Positions 14,845-23,179 of a DNA stretch of 64,000 nucleotides are shown here, one piece after another. The notes beneath the pieces are model-generated. The model had not been told where the DNA came from. It saw nothing but the letters and a program-made list of their open reading frames with translations, and made no database searches. Both the position numbers and the translations under genes were made by a program. This DNA is from Pseudonocardiaceae bacterium YIM PH 21723 (lineage in GTDB: Bacteria; Actinomycetota; Actinomycetes; Mycobacteriales; Pseudonocardiaceae): assembly GCA_003600225.1 (NCBI GenBank), contig QZFT01000033.1, positions 1 to 64,000 of the forward strand, read 5' to 3'. Each line of letters opens with the position of its first letter. Within the stretch, counting starts at the first letter, position 1.

Positions 14845-15689
14845 GGGGCGGCACCGATCTTGTCCGCCACACCCATCCGCACCGAGTCGGTCTGCAGCAC
14901 CGTGCCCTGGGGGAAGCCCTGCGTCGTCTTGCTCAGCACCAGCCGGGAACCGAGAAACTGGCCGGTGTCCGGATCGACCATGAACTCCAGGCCGTCGCCG
15001 TCACCCGCGGCCGAGATACCGAGGCCGGTGCGGCCGTCCACGTTCACCGCGTCGCTGGTCACCCGGATGCCGGTGGCGTGCTTGAGGGCCTGGTAGAGCA
15101 GGCTGCGCGTCTGACCGGGGATCCGGCCGGTGGCCAGCAGGCCGGAGATGTTGTGCAGGCCCTGTTGCACGCCGGAGGAGGCCAGTTGCATCCAGAGCTT
15201 CGCCGGGTCGCTGGGCAGTTTCGCCAAGAACTCCGGCGTCGGATTCGTCTCGCTGCCGTGCTCGCAGTCGACGGGTTGTGCCATGAAGCTGTAGCCGCCG
15301 CAGGGCGCGGTCCACTCACCGAGCATCGGGTTCAGCTGCGCGGCGGCCGGCCCGGAGCCCTCGTGACCGGGCACCCAGTGCGGCTTGCCGACCTGGGTGG
15401 TGCGCAGCAGCCACGGCTGATGCGGGTCCTTCGGCATCCATTCCTCGCGGCGTAACTGCGAGGCGACCGCGCCACCGTCGGGCAGCAGGGTGATGCCGCG
15501 GTACTCGGAGCGCACATAGCGGAACTGGCCCTCACGCAGCGGCACGTCGACGGTGCGCACGCTCAGCGTGGCGGCCCGGTCGAGTTCCTGCGGCGCGGAG
15601 CCGTGTCCTATGCCGAGGAGATCGGTGCCGAACAGCTGTGTGGCGGCGAGCAGCACCACACCGCCGACCATCCCGGCAACTACCTTCAT
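14841..15689 (-). CDS. Membrane-anchored CU044_5270-like protein
   Basis: About 282 residues. One N-terminal hydrophobic segment (VVAGMVGGVVLLAATQLFG) is followed by an extracellular domain with REGQFRYVRSEYRG, PSDPAKLW and a C-terminal GLGISAAGDGDGLEFMVDP-type half. These are features of the actinobacterial CU044_5270 family, often paired with sigma factors; none lies next to it here. It forms a two-gene unit with the hydrolase. Start ATG 15689. Confidence 0.7.
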   Translation of the reverse strand: MKVVAGMVGGVVLLAATQLFGTDLLGIGHGSAPQELDRAATLSVRTVDVPLREGQFRYVRSEYRGITLLPDGGAVASQLRREEWMPKDPHQPWLLRTTQVGKPHWVPGHEGSGPAAAQLNPMLGEWTAPCGGYSFMAQPVDCEHGSETNPTPEFLAKLPSDPAKLWMQLASSGVQQGLHNISGLLATGRIPGQTRSLLYQALKHATGIRVTSDAVNVDGRTGLGISAAGDGDGLEFMVDPDTGQFLGSRLVLSKTTQGFPQGTVLQTDSVRMGVADKIGAAP

Positions 15690-16119
15690 CCTGCGGCTCC
15701 TGCTTCACACGGCGCTCATAGTGATCATGTCATTCGGTGTCGCTATGAACATGCTGCGTCCAGGGTCTTCGGTTCCACGCTGTGGTCACCACCACAGCGA
15801 AAGTCTCCCCATCGGGTGATGCCCATGGGGCTGAAGCATCCTTTGCTTCATTCGATCCGTCGCCTCGATCGGATCACCGGCAGCGCGGAAACGGTCAAGC
15901 TCACCGGGCGTCCGGCCCGGAAGCGGCGTCATCGCCGACTGCCTACCTATAGTGCAGTGTGCCGGGGCAGGCGTTCATGGTCCACCCCCGTCACCTGCTC
16001 ACGCACCATTCTGCGGACCGTTGGTCGCGGCTTGGCATCGGGAAACGTGAGCAGTTGGTGAAATCGTGCTGGAAATATGTCTGGCGATCAGGGTGAGTGC
16101 TCAGTCACCATCTGTGGAT
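15690..16119. promoter_or_regulatory. Divergent intergenic region
   Basis: 430 bp between the divergent genes at 15689 and 16120. It holds a GTGGTCACCAC palindrome near 15782 and otherwise mixed composition. No convincing gene, tRNA or terminator is seen; it must carry the promoters of both flanking units. Confidence 0.35.
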
Positions 16120-16596
16120 ATGGGGGAAAGCGTTGTCTACCAGGTGCACCGCGGCTTCTCCGCGGTGATCGCGACGCAGTTGCTGATCTGCGTCGCCGGG
16201 GTGCTCATCGCGGTCCTGATCAAACTGCCCTACTGGCTGACGGGCCTGGTGGCGCTCTGTTTCGGCGGCGCTGCCCTGTACGTCGCCATCCCGGCCTCCC
16301 GGGGCGAACCGATGCTGCGGGTCGACGCGCACGGGGTCACGTTCGGCGCCCCGGAACTGCGGGTGAGCTGGGCGGACATCGAGCAGATCGTGTTGTACTC
16401 CCGCAGCCTGGGGACGGCGGAACTGCACTACATCGGCCTGCGCGGGCATGTGACGCGGGACGAGCTTCTGGCCAGCCGGGCGATGAACGACTGGCGGGTC
16501 GACCGGGAGCGACTCGTCGAGGCCACGGCCGAATTCGCCCCGGACGTACCGGTAGTGGAACTGAAAGGTCTTGTCGTCACTGATCAGCAGGTCTAG
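16120..16596 (+). CDS. Small membrane protein with PH-like domain
   Basis: About 158 residues. Two adjacent hydrophobic helices (ATQLLICVAGVLIAVLI and LTGLVALCFGGAALYVAI) are followed by a beta-rich domain (LRVDAHGVTFGAPELRVSW, IEQIVLYSR) with the pattern of bacterial PH-like domains. Orientation would place that domain in the cytoplasm. The start is uncertain: ATG 16120 keeps only the conserved-looking part, and an in-frame start at 16066 exists; neither has a strong SD. Function unknown. Confidence 0.65.
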   Translation: MGESVVYQVHRGFSAVIATQLLICVAGVLIAVLIKLPYWLTGLVALCFGGAALYVAIPASRGEPMLRVDAHGVTFGAPELRVSWADIEQIVLYSRSLGTAELHYIGLRGHVTRDELLASRAMNDWRVDRERLVEATAEFAPDVPVVELKGLVVTDQQV

Positions 16597-16601
16597 GTTG
16601 C

Positions 16602-16621
16602 GAGTTAGGGTTACCTAACTC
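16602..16621 (+). promoter_or_regulatory. Palindromic operator before O-methyltransferase
   Basis: GAGTTAGG-GTTA-CCTAACTC is a perfect 8-bp inverted repeat between the stop at 16596 and the ATG at 16637. It recalls the half-sites of iron-box (IdeR/DmdR) sequences, but the half-site spacing is 4 instead of 9, so another repressor (TetR or MarR type) is more likely. Confidence 0.5.
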
Positions 16622-16636
16622 AACGGGGGTTGATCG

Positions 16637-17662
16637 ATGAACGACGCCGACCTGCGCAATCGGGCCTTGCAGCTGACGATGGGGGCGATGGCCGCCCAGG
16701 TCGCGCACACCGTGATCACCATGGAGTTACCGCAGGTCATGGGCGACGAGGAGTCCACCATCGCCGACCTGGCCCAGAAGGTCGACGTGCCCGCCGACCG
16801 GCTGATCCGGCTGGTGCGGGCCGCCGCCGCGATCGGGCTGTGCACCGAGAACTCGGCCGCCGTCTTCCAGCTCACCGAGTTCGGTCGCCGGCTGCGGCCG
16901 GATCACCCGGAGTCGATCCAGGCCCTGGTCCGGATGTTCACCGAACCCGCGATGCTGGCCGGCTGGGCCAAACTGGACCGGGCGGTGCGCACCGGGGAGA
17001 CCACCTTCGACGAGGTCTTCGGCATGCCGATGTTCCGTTATCTGGACCGGCACCCGGAGATGTCCGCCCTGTTCAACGGCGCCATGAGCCAGGCGACCAG
17101 GACGGTGGCCGCCCAGTTGCCGGAGCACTACGACTTCAGCGGCCGGGCGCACCTGATCGACATCGGTGGCGGCGACGGCACCCTGGTGCAAGGTGTGTTG
17201 CAGGCCAATCCGCAGCTGCGGGGCAGTGTCTTCGACACCGCGAGCGGCGGCGCGCAGGCGGCGGCCCGGTTCGCCGAGTCCGGGTTGGCCGGCCGGACCG
17301 ATGTGCTGGTCGGCGACTTCTTCGCTGAAGCTCCGGACGGCGGCGACGTCTACCTGGTCAAGAGCATCCTGCACGACTGGGACGACGACCGGTGTGTGCG
17401 CATCCTGGGGCACATTCGCGGCGTGATCCCGGAGGACGGTCTGCTGCTCATCCTGGAGCCGGTGCTGCCGGATCTCGTTCCGGCGGAGGGGCACGCCGGG
17501 ATGTACCTGAGCGACCTGAACATGCTGGTGAACGTCGGCGGCCGGGAACGGACGCGGTCGGAGTTCGAGCAGCTGTGTCGCCGTGCGGGCTTCAGTGTTT
17601 CCTCGGTGGTGTCGCCGGGGCCGCAGTTCAGGTTCTCGATCATCGAGGCTCGGCCGGTTTGA
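16637..17662 (+). CDS. SAM-dependent O-methyltransferase (plant-COMT-like)
   Basis: About 341 residues. The N-terminal winged-helix dimerisation domain (1-95) is followed by the SAM-binding Rossmann fold: motif I LIDIGGGDGTLV, then VLVGDFF, and the catalytic region KSILHDWDDDRC with His as general base, as in the O-methyltransferase family 2 of polyketide and phenolic pathways. No biosynthetic genes are adjacent, so the substrate is unknown. ATG 16637 lies just after a palindromic operator. A dispersed repeat begins right after the stop. Confidence 0.88.
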   Translation: MNDADLRNRALQLTMGAMAAQVAHTVITMELPQVMGDEESTIADLAQKVDVPADRLIRLVRAAAAIGLCTENSAAVFQLTEFGRRLRPDHPESIQALVRMFTEPAMLAGWAKLDRAVRTGETTFDEVFGMPMFRYLDRHPEMSALFNGAMSQATRTVAAQLPEHYDFSGRAHLIDIGGGDGTLVQGVLQANPQLRGSVFDTASGGAQAAARFAESGLAGRTDVLVGDFFAEAPDGGDVYLVKSILHDWDDDRCVRILGHIRGVIPEDGLLLILEPVLPDLVPAEGHAGMYLSDLNMLVNVGGRERTRSEFEQLCRRAGFSVSSVVSPGPQFRFSIIEARPV

Positions 17663-17790
17663 GGGCTGTTTCGTCGGGGTTGGGTCTGGTTTTTGTCGAA
17701 GGAGGCTTTGGAGGGGGAGATGGGTGGGGGCCCGCCTGTCTTTCCTGCCGGGTTGTTGGGTGGGGGCACGCCGGACTGGCTTGTCGGCTG
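17663..17790 (+). repeat. Dispersed G-rich 3'-region repeat, copy 5
   Basis: Follows the methyltransferase stop directly: GGGTTGGGTCTGG, GTCGAAGG, GGCTTTGGAGGGGGAGATGG, GTCTTTCCTGCC, GGTGGGGGCACGCC. It points toward copy 4 (minus strand, 17995-18240) across the palindrome at 17928-17989. Confidence 0.8.
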
Positions 17791-17927
17791 CTCAGGGTGA
17801 TCGGGGAAATCGGCTGGTGGTGACCATCCGAGGGATCGGCCGCCGCTGGGTTCACGGCCCGTGGCGATCTTGCTCGGTCAGCCTGTCCGAGGCCGGTGAC
17901 CTCGCGTTGAGTCCACTGTGGACCAAG

Positions 17928-17989
17928 CCGTTATTCCATCTTCAAGATGGATCCGGGGCCCCAAATCCATCTTGAAGATGGAACAACGG
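17928..17989. repeat. Long palindrome, 25-bp arms with one mismatch
   Basis: TTCCATCTTCAAGATGGAT (17934-17952) and ATCCATCTTGAAGATGGAA (17965-17983) are perfect complements. CCGTT/AACGG extends both arms past a single A-C mismatch. The 12-nt loop CCGGGGCCCCAA is itself palindromic and shares GGGCCCCAA with the loop at 1-47. Each arm holds an inner CCATCTT/AAGATGG palindrome. Confidence 0.92.
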
Positions 17990-17994
17990 TGGCC

Positions 17995-18240
17995 CATTCA
18001 CCCACAGGGGCACCGTTGGTCGCAGGAGCCCCACCAGTCACGCGCAGGTCTGTGCCGGAGGCGACCAGAGCTCGACGATCAAGCCCGAAGGCCCAGTCCG
18101 GCGTGCCCCCACCAGACGGCCAGACAGGAAAGTCCGGCGTGCCCCCACCCAACGCGAAGGCAGGAAAGACGCCCCCACCCACCCGTCTCCCCCTCCAAAG
18201 CCATCTTTCGCCAACCGCCAGACCCAACCCCGGCTTCCCC
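17995..18240 (-). repeat. Dispersed G-rich 3'-region repeat, copy 4 (long form)
   Basis: The minus strand reads GGGTTGGGTCTGG, GGCTTTGGAGGGGGAGACGG, GTCTTTCCTGCC, GGTGGGGGCACGCC, then a second partial copy of the last blocks, then GCGCGTGACTGGTGGG and CTGTGGGTGAA before the palindrome. This order matches copy 1. No minus-strand gene precedes it, unlike copies 2, 3 and 5. Confidence 0.8.
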
Positions 18241-18887
18241 GAGCCGCCGCGCCGTTTTTCCGATCACCCAGCGAAGAACCCTGAGCGTTGTTAACAACAT
18301 TGCATTGACTAATGATCGATTTACTTGATCGCCACCGCTTTTCGGGCGGCCAGGCGTAACCGTCCTCATTGGACTTCCGCGACACGCCGAGAGTCGACCC
18401 CGGTGATCGATGCCATATAGGACCTGGGTACAGTTCGCGCGTCGCGTTGGTCCAGATTTCGCATCACCCAGGTGCAATCGGCCCAGGCGGACCAGGACAT
18501 GGCTCTAGCAGCCAAAACTGGCGGCGGTTATCACTGGCGTGGTAGCCGCTGTCTGCGTTTGTGGGCGCCTTCAGCCTAATGGGTGGTGCAGCGAAACCAT
18601 TGGCCGCCCGAAGGAGTTTTACAGGCGTCGATCGGCTACCACGAGTAGTTGATCTCATAAGCAACGAATTGCGGTTAGCAGTACCACTTAGTGGTAACGC
18701 TCTCACTCATGTGGGCGATGTCGAGGCTAACTAGGACAATTGGATCTGCCCAAACGAGGTACTTAGCGTAAGAGATCCGCTCGTTTGGGTTAACGGGAAA
18801 TGGTCGTGGTGGCCGCCGGGGGTCGATCGCCACGACTACGCAGGGTCATGTTGGTCACGCCGACGGGAAACGGCGGGCCCTCGCCTC
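18241..18887 (+). promoter_or_regulatory. Long leader region of the exopolysaccharide locus
   Basis: 647 bp with no convincing gene and lower GC than its surroundings. It contains GTTGTTAACAAC near 18287, TACCACT-T-AGTGGTA near 18682, and a 10-bp perfect inverted repeat CCCAAACGAG (18749-18758) / CTCGTTTGGG (18780-18789) about 100 bp before the first gene. The last can fold in RNA or bind a dimeric regulator. I recognise no known riboswitch. Confidence 0.45.
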
Positions 18888-20423
18888 ATGGCCCACGCAC
18901 AACAGGACTACAGCTCGTTGACAGGGGACGTGTTGACAAGGCAGCTGAGGTCAGACCGGCAGGGAGCGCCCCCCGCGCGCACCCCGGCCGCGCTCCGGAC
19001 CATGCGGACCAGTGCCTCGGGCGCACTCAAAATGCCCGTCGCGCCCTGGGAGGTGCGGTATCGGCGTTTCGTGATCGCGGCCGACCTGGCCGCGGTACTG
19101 ATCGCCATCTCGTTCGTGGCCATCTTCTTCAATCACGGTGACGGCATCGGCCACCGTACGGTCGCCTACGCCTGCGTGACAGCGCTGGTGGCGATCGGCG
19201 GTCTGGTGACCGGCCGCGCCTGGGAGTCCTACGTACTGGGCCAGGGCGCGGAGGAGTTCCGCCGCCTGGGCCGCTCGCTGTTCGGCGCCATGGTGCTGCT
19301 CGCACTGGTGGCGCTCGGCCTTCATCTGGAGAGCATCCGGCCGTGGGTGTTCGGTGCGATGCCGCTCATTGGGCTCATCGCGTTGCCCGAGCGGTACATC
19401 CTGCGTCAGCTGCTGCACTACAAGCGACGCAACAGCCGCTGCCTGATCCCGGTGATGGCCGCCGGATCGGTGCCCGCGCTGGCCGACCTGATCGCCCGGA
19501 TCCGCCGCGAGCCGCACAACGGCTGGCGCATCGAGGCCGTCTGCTGCCCGGAGGGTGAGTCCCTGGGTGAGATCGACGGCGTACCGGTCGTCGGCACCCT
19601 CGCCGACTTCCCCAACATGGTCCGGCTGGGCGGATACCGGGTGGCCGCGGTGGCCCCCGACGCCTACTGGACGCCGCGAAAGCTTCAGGAACTGGCCTGG
19701 TCCCTGGAAGGCAGCACCGCCGAGATGGTGGTCGCGCCGATGCTGATGGAGGTGGCCGGCCCCCGGCTGCACGTCTCCCCGGTGTTCGGCCTGCCGCTGC
19801 TCCGGGTCACCGAACCGGTGTTCACCGGTGCCCGCCGGGTGGTCAAGGAGATCCAGGATCGCACCCTCGCCGCGCTCCTGATCCTGCTGTGCCTGCCGGT
19901 GTTCCTGGGCATCTCGCTCGCCATCTGGCTGGACGACCGCGGCCCGGCGTTCTACACGCAGCGCCGCGTCGGCCGGGACGGCAAGAGCTTCACCATCCTC
20001 AAGTTCCGCACCATGGTGGTGAACGCGCACGCCAAGAAGGCCGCCCTGGACAACGAGGGTGCCGGACTGCTGTTCAAGATGAAGCGGGACCCGCGCATCA
20101 CCAACGTGGGCTCCTTCCTCCGCCGCTACTCGCTGGACGAACTGCCCCAGCTGTTCAACGTGGTCACCGGGTCGATGTCCCTTATCGGTCCGCGCCCGCC
20201 GTTGCCGGAAGAGGCCGAGCAGTACGCGCCGGATGTTCGGCGCCGGCTGCTGGTCAAGCCGGGTATGACCGGCCTCTGGCAGGTCAGTGGGCGCAGCGAT
20301 CTGCCGTGGGACGAGTCGGTCCGGCTCGATCTTCGCTACGTGGAGGACTGGTCTCTGGCCCTCGACGCGGTAATCCTGTGGAAGACCGTCTGGGCCGTGG
20401 TTCGCGGCCAAGGCGCATACTGA
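18888..20423 (+). CDS. Undecaprenyl-phosphate glycosyl-1-phosphate transferase (initiating enzyme)
   Basis: About 511 residues. The N-terminal half holds membrane helices (about 60-175) and a CoA-binding-like cytoplasmic domain. The C-terminal about 200 residues are the bacterial sugar transferase domain: one helix (LAALLILLCLPVFLGISLAI), FTILKFRTM, YSLDELPQLFNV, MSLIGPRPPLPEE and KPGMTGLWQVSGRS. It moves a sugar-1-phosphate onto the lipid carrier, starting repeat-unit synthesis (WcaJ/CpsE type). First gene of the polysaccharide locus, with a long leader upstream and a hairpin downstream. Confidence 0.93.
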   Translation: MAHAQQDYSSLTGDVLTRQLRSDRQGAPPARTPAALRTMRTSASGALKMPVAPWEVRYRRFVIAADLAAVLIAISFVAIFFNHGDGIGHRTVAYACVTALVAIGGLVTGRAWESYVLGQGAEEFRRLGRSLFGAMVLLALVALGLHLESIRPWVFGAMPLIGLIALPERYILRQLLHYKRRNSRCLIPVMAAGSVPALADLIARIRREPHNGWRIEAVCCPEGESLGEIDGVPVVGTLADFPNMVRLGGYRVAAVAPDAYWTPRKLQELAWSLEGSTAEMVVAPMLMEVAGPRLHVSPVFGLPLLRVTEPVFTGARRVVKEIQDRTLAALLILLCLPVFLGISLAIWLDDRGPAFYTQRRVGRDGKSFTILKFRTMVVNAHAKKAALDNEGAGLLFKMKRDPRITNVGSFLRRYSLDELPQLFNVVTGSMSLIGPRPPLPEEAEQYAPDVRRRLLVKPGMTGLWQVSGRSDLPWDESVRLDLRYVEDWSLALDAVILWKTVWAVVRGQGAY

Positions 20424-20433
20424 ACAGAGAAGT

Positions 20434-20482
20434 AAGCATGGGCACTTTGCGAGCGTCAGACGCTTGCAAAGTGCCCATGCTT
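20434..20482 (+). terminator. Long perfect hairpin between initiating transferase and sugar cassette
   Basis: AAGCATGGGCACTTTGC (20434-20450) pairs exactly with 20466-20482. The stem continues, through one G-U, into AGCGTC/GACGCT with a one-base centre, about 24 bp in all. There is no U-run. It lies 10 bp after one stop and 23 bp before the next start in the same direction, so it may attenuate transcription or protect mRNA ends. Confidence 0.75.
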
Positions 20483-20505
20483 GCGCTGACTGAAGGGCGT
20501 GATTC

Positions 20506-21753
20506 ATGAGTGCGTGCCGACTCTGCGGCGGCACCGATCTCTCCAGCGTCGTCGACCTCGGTGCGACGCCGCCGTGTGAACGATTCCTGGCTTCCGACCA
20601 GCTCGACCAGCCGGAACCCACCTTCCCCCTGCATCTCCGGGTCTGCGCGGACTGCCTGCTGGCCCAGATCCCGGCGTTGATCACGCCCGAGGACACGTTC
20701 ACCGAGTACGCCTACTTCTCCTCCTTCTCCAGCAGCTGGGTCGAGCACGCCAGGACCTTCGTGCGGACCGCCACCGAGCGGCTGGACCTCGGCTCCGAAA
20801 GCTTCATCGTCGAGGTCGCGTGCAACGACGGCTACCTGCTGCAGCACGCGGTGGCCGGCGGGATCCGCTGCCTGGGGATCGAGCCGTCGGTGAACGTCGG
20901 CGCTGCCGCGCGGGACAAGGGCGTGCCGGTGCTGACCGACTTCCTGAGCCCGGAGAGCGCGCGGCGGGTGCGGGCCGAACACGGCCCGGCGAACCTGGTG
21001 GTGGCGAACAACGTCTACGCGCACATCCCGGACCTGATCGGGTTCACCGAGGGGCTGCGCACACTGGTGACCGACGACGGCTGGGTGTCCATCGAGGTGC
21101 AGCACCTGCACACGCTGATCGACCGGGCCCAGTTCGACACCATCTACCACGAGCACTTCCAGTACTACACCGTCTACAGCGCGCAGCGCGCCCTCGCCTC
21201 CGGCGGCCTCACCGTGGTCGACGTCGAGCGGCTGGAGACGCACGGCGGCTCCATCCGGCTGTGGGCGCGGCCTACCGAACTGGAGGCTCCGGTTGCCTCC
21301 GCGGTCGCGGAGATCCTGGCCGAGGAGGAGGCCGCGGGCCTGCACGACCCGAAGGGCTACCTCGGTTTCGGCGAGGCGGTCAGCCGGGTGCGGCTCGAGT
21401 TGCTCCAGTTCCTCATCGAGGCCACGCAGGACGGCAAGACGGTCGTCGGCTACGGCGCCCCCGGCAAGGGCAACACCCTGTTGAACTACTGCGGAATCCG
21501 CCCGGACCTGCTGCCGTACACGGTGGATCGCAACCCCTACAAGCACGGCCGGTACACGCCGGGCACCCGCATCCCGATCTTCCCGCCGGACCGGATCGAC
21601 CTGGACCGGCCGGACTACGTGCTGGTGCTGCCGTGGAACCTGCGCACCGAGCTGACCCAGCAGCTGAGCCACATCGCCGACTGGGGCGGCAAGCTGGTGT
21701 TCCCGATCCCGCACCTGGACGTCGTCGATCCGAATGAGGTGAGCCCCCGATGA
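20506..21753 (+). CDS. Sugar C-methyltransferase family protein
   Basis: About 415 residues with the three-part architecture of NDP-hexose C-methyltransferases (TylCIII type). There is an N-terminal zinc-binding segment (CRLC and CADC pairs), a SAM Rossmann domain (VEVACNDGYLLQ; HEHFQYYT in the active-site loop) and a C-terminal domain with VVGYGAPGKGNTLLNY. It adds a methyl to a keto-sugar carbon. First gene of a tightly packed cassette; its end overlaps the nucleotidyltransferase start by 4 bp. An N-terminally related domain occurs in the fusion protein at 27800. Confidence 0.88.
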   Translation: MSACRLCGGTDLSSVVDLGATPPCERFLASDQLDQPEPTFPLHLRVCADCLLAQIPALITPEDTFTEYAYFSSFSSSWVEHARTFVRTATERLDLGSESFIVEVACNDGYLLQHAVAGGIRCLGIEPSVNVGAAARDKGVPVLTDFLSPESARRVRAEHGPANLVVANNVYAHIPDLIGFTEGLRTLVTDDGWVSIEVQHLHTLIDRAQFDTIYHEHFQYYTVYSAQRALASGGLTVVDVERLETHGGSIRLWARPTELEAPVASAVAEILAEEEAAGLHDPKGYLGFGEAVSRVRLELLQFLIEATQDGKTVVGYGAPGKGNTLLNYCGIRPDLLPYTVDRNPYKHGRYTPGTRIPIFPPDRIDLDRPDYVLVLPWNLRTELTQQLSHIADWGGKLVFPIPHLDVVDPNEVSPR

Positions 21754-22529
21754 AGGTTGTGCTGTTCTGTGGGGGTTATGGCATGCGCATGCGCAACGGT
21801 GCCTCCGACGACGTGCCCAAGCCCATGCAGCTGGTGGGCCCGCGGCCGCTGTTGTGGCACGTGATGCGGTACTACGCGCACTTCGGGCACAAGGACTTCG
21901 TGTTGTGCCTCGGCTACGGCGCGCACCACATCAAGGACTTCTTCCTGAACTACTCGGAGACCGCGTCCAACGACTTCGTGATGCGGGACGGCAAGGTGGA
22001 GCTGCTGTCCTCGGACATCAGCGACTGGACGATCACCTTCGTGCACACCGGGGAGAACTCGCCGATCGGCGAGCGGCTGCGCCGGGTCCGCGAACACGTT
22101 GCGGGCGAGGAGATGTTCCTGGCCAACTACGCGGACGTGCTCACCGACGCCCCGCTGGACAAGATGATCGACAACCTGCGCTTCTCCGGCGCTGCCGCGT
22201 CGATGATGGTCGTGCCGCCGCAGTCCTCCTTCCACTGCGTCGAGCTCAGTGGATCGGGCCAGGTAAGCGGTATCACGCCGGTCAGCAAGCTCCCCATGTG
22301 GGAGAACGGCGGCTACTTCGTGCTCACCCAGGAGGTCTTCGAGCACCTGCCGCCGAACGGCGACCTGGTGGAGGACGCCTGCGGCGCGCTGGCGAAACAG
22401 GGCAGGCTGCTGGCCTACCCGTACCGCGGCTTCTGGCAGCCGGCGGACACGGTGAAGGAACGCGCCGAACTGGACGCCGCCTACGCCTCCGGCAGCCGGC
22501 CGTGGATGCTCTGGGACGGTCAGCGCTGA
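21750..22529 (+). CDS. Sugar-1-phosphate nucleotidyltransferase (cytidylyltransferase-like)
   Basis: About 259 residues. The NTP-transferase fold has an altered glycine-rich loop FCGGYGMRMR and KPMQLVG; later LLWHVMRYYAHFG, DFVLCLGYGAHHIK and HTGENSPIGERL resemble glucose-1-phosphate cytidylyltransferase (RfbF). It activates a sugar-1-phosphate, probably with CTP. Start and stop overlap both neighbours (ATGA, TGATG), so it is made with the C-methyltransferase and PIG-L deacetylase. No sugar dehydratase is evident next to it. Confidence 0.85.
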   Translation: MKVVLFCGGYGMRMRNGASDDVPKPMQLVGPRPLLWHVMRYYAHFGHKDFVLCLGYGAHHIKDFFLNYSETASNDFVMRDGKVELLSSDISDWTITFVHTGENSPIGERLRRVREHVAGEEMFLANYADVLTDAPLDKMIDNLRFSGAAASMMVVPPQSSFHCVELSGSGQVSGITPVSKLPMWENGGYFVLTQEVFEHLPPNGDLVEDACGALAKQGRLLAYPYRGFWQPADTVKERAELDAAYASGSRPWMLWDGQR

Positions 22530-23176
22530 TGTTGCCGCTGCGAACCGGCGCCCTGCGGCACATCGCCGTGCTCGGCGCCCACTGTGACGACGTCCCGATC
22601 GGTGCGGGCGGCACGCTGCTGACGCTGTGCAGGCAGAACCCCGGTGTCCGGGTCAGCGCGCTGGTGCTCACCGGCGGCGACGGCCCACGCCGGGCCGAGG
22701 AGGAGGCCGCGCTGGCCTCCTTCTGTCCGGAGGCCCAGGTCGAGCTCACCGTGCTGGACCTGCCCGACGGCCGGATCCCGGCGCAGTGGGAACGGACCAA
22801 GGAAGCGGTGGAGGAGTTCCGCGCGGGCATCGAGCCGGACGTGGTGTTCTGCCCGGTGACGCACGACGCGCATCAGGACCACCGCACCCTCGCGCAACTG
22901 GTCACCACCACATTCCGCGACCACCTGGTGCTCGGCTACGAGATCATCAAATGGGACTCGGACCTGGCCCAGCCGAACGCGTTCTTCCCGCTGGCGGACG
23001 CCGTCGCGCGGGAGAAGTCCACGCTGCTGCACAAGCATTACCCTTCGCAGGCCACCCGGGACTGGTTCGACGAGGAGACCTTCCTCGGGCTGGCGCGTAT
23101 CCGTGGTGTGCAGTGCCGCTCGCGGTACGCCGAAGGCTTCTTCCTGACCAAGCTCGTCATCTCTTCGGAGGGATAA
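22529..23176 (+). CDS. PIG-L family deacetylase
   Basis: About 215 residues. The LmbE/PIG-L zinc site is visible: AHCDD (family AHPDD) near residue 19, then HDAHQDHR carrying the third ligand. These enzymes remove N-acetyl groups from sugars. The Asp-to-Cys change (AHCDD in place of AHPDD at the Pro position) is common in capsule-linked members. ATG overlaps the preceding stop by one base. Inference: it deacetylates an amino sugar made by the cassette. Confidence 0.87.
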   Translation: MLPLRTGALRHIAVLGAHCDDVPIGAGGTLLTLCRQNPGVRVSALVLTGGDGPRRAEEEAALASFCPEAQVELTVLDLPDGRIPAQWERTKEAVEEFRAGIEPDVVFCPVTHDAHQDHRTLAQLVTTTFRDHLVLGYEIIKWDSDLAQPNAFFPLADAVAREKSTLLHKHYPSQATRDWFDEETFLGLARIRGVQCRSRYAEGFFLTKLVISSEG

Positions 23177-23179
23177 TCC

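Noticed and set aside
16602-16621. Iron box (IdeR/DmdR) before the O-methyltransferase
   Set aside because: Half-sites resemble TTAGG/CCTAA but the spacing is 4, not 9 bp; kept only as an unassigned operator.
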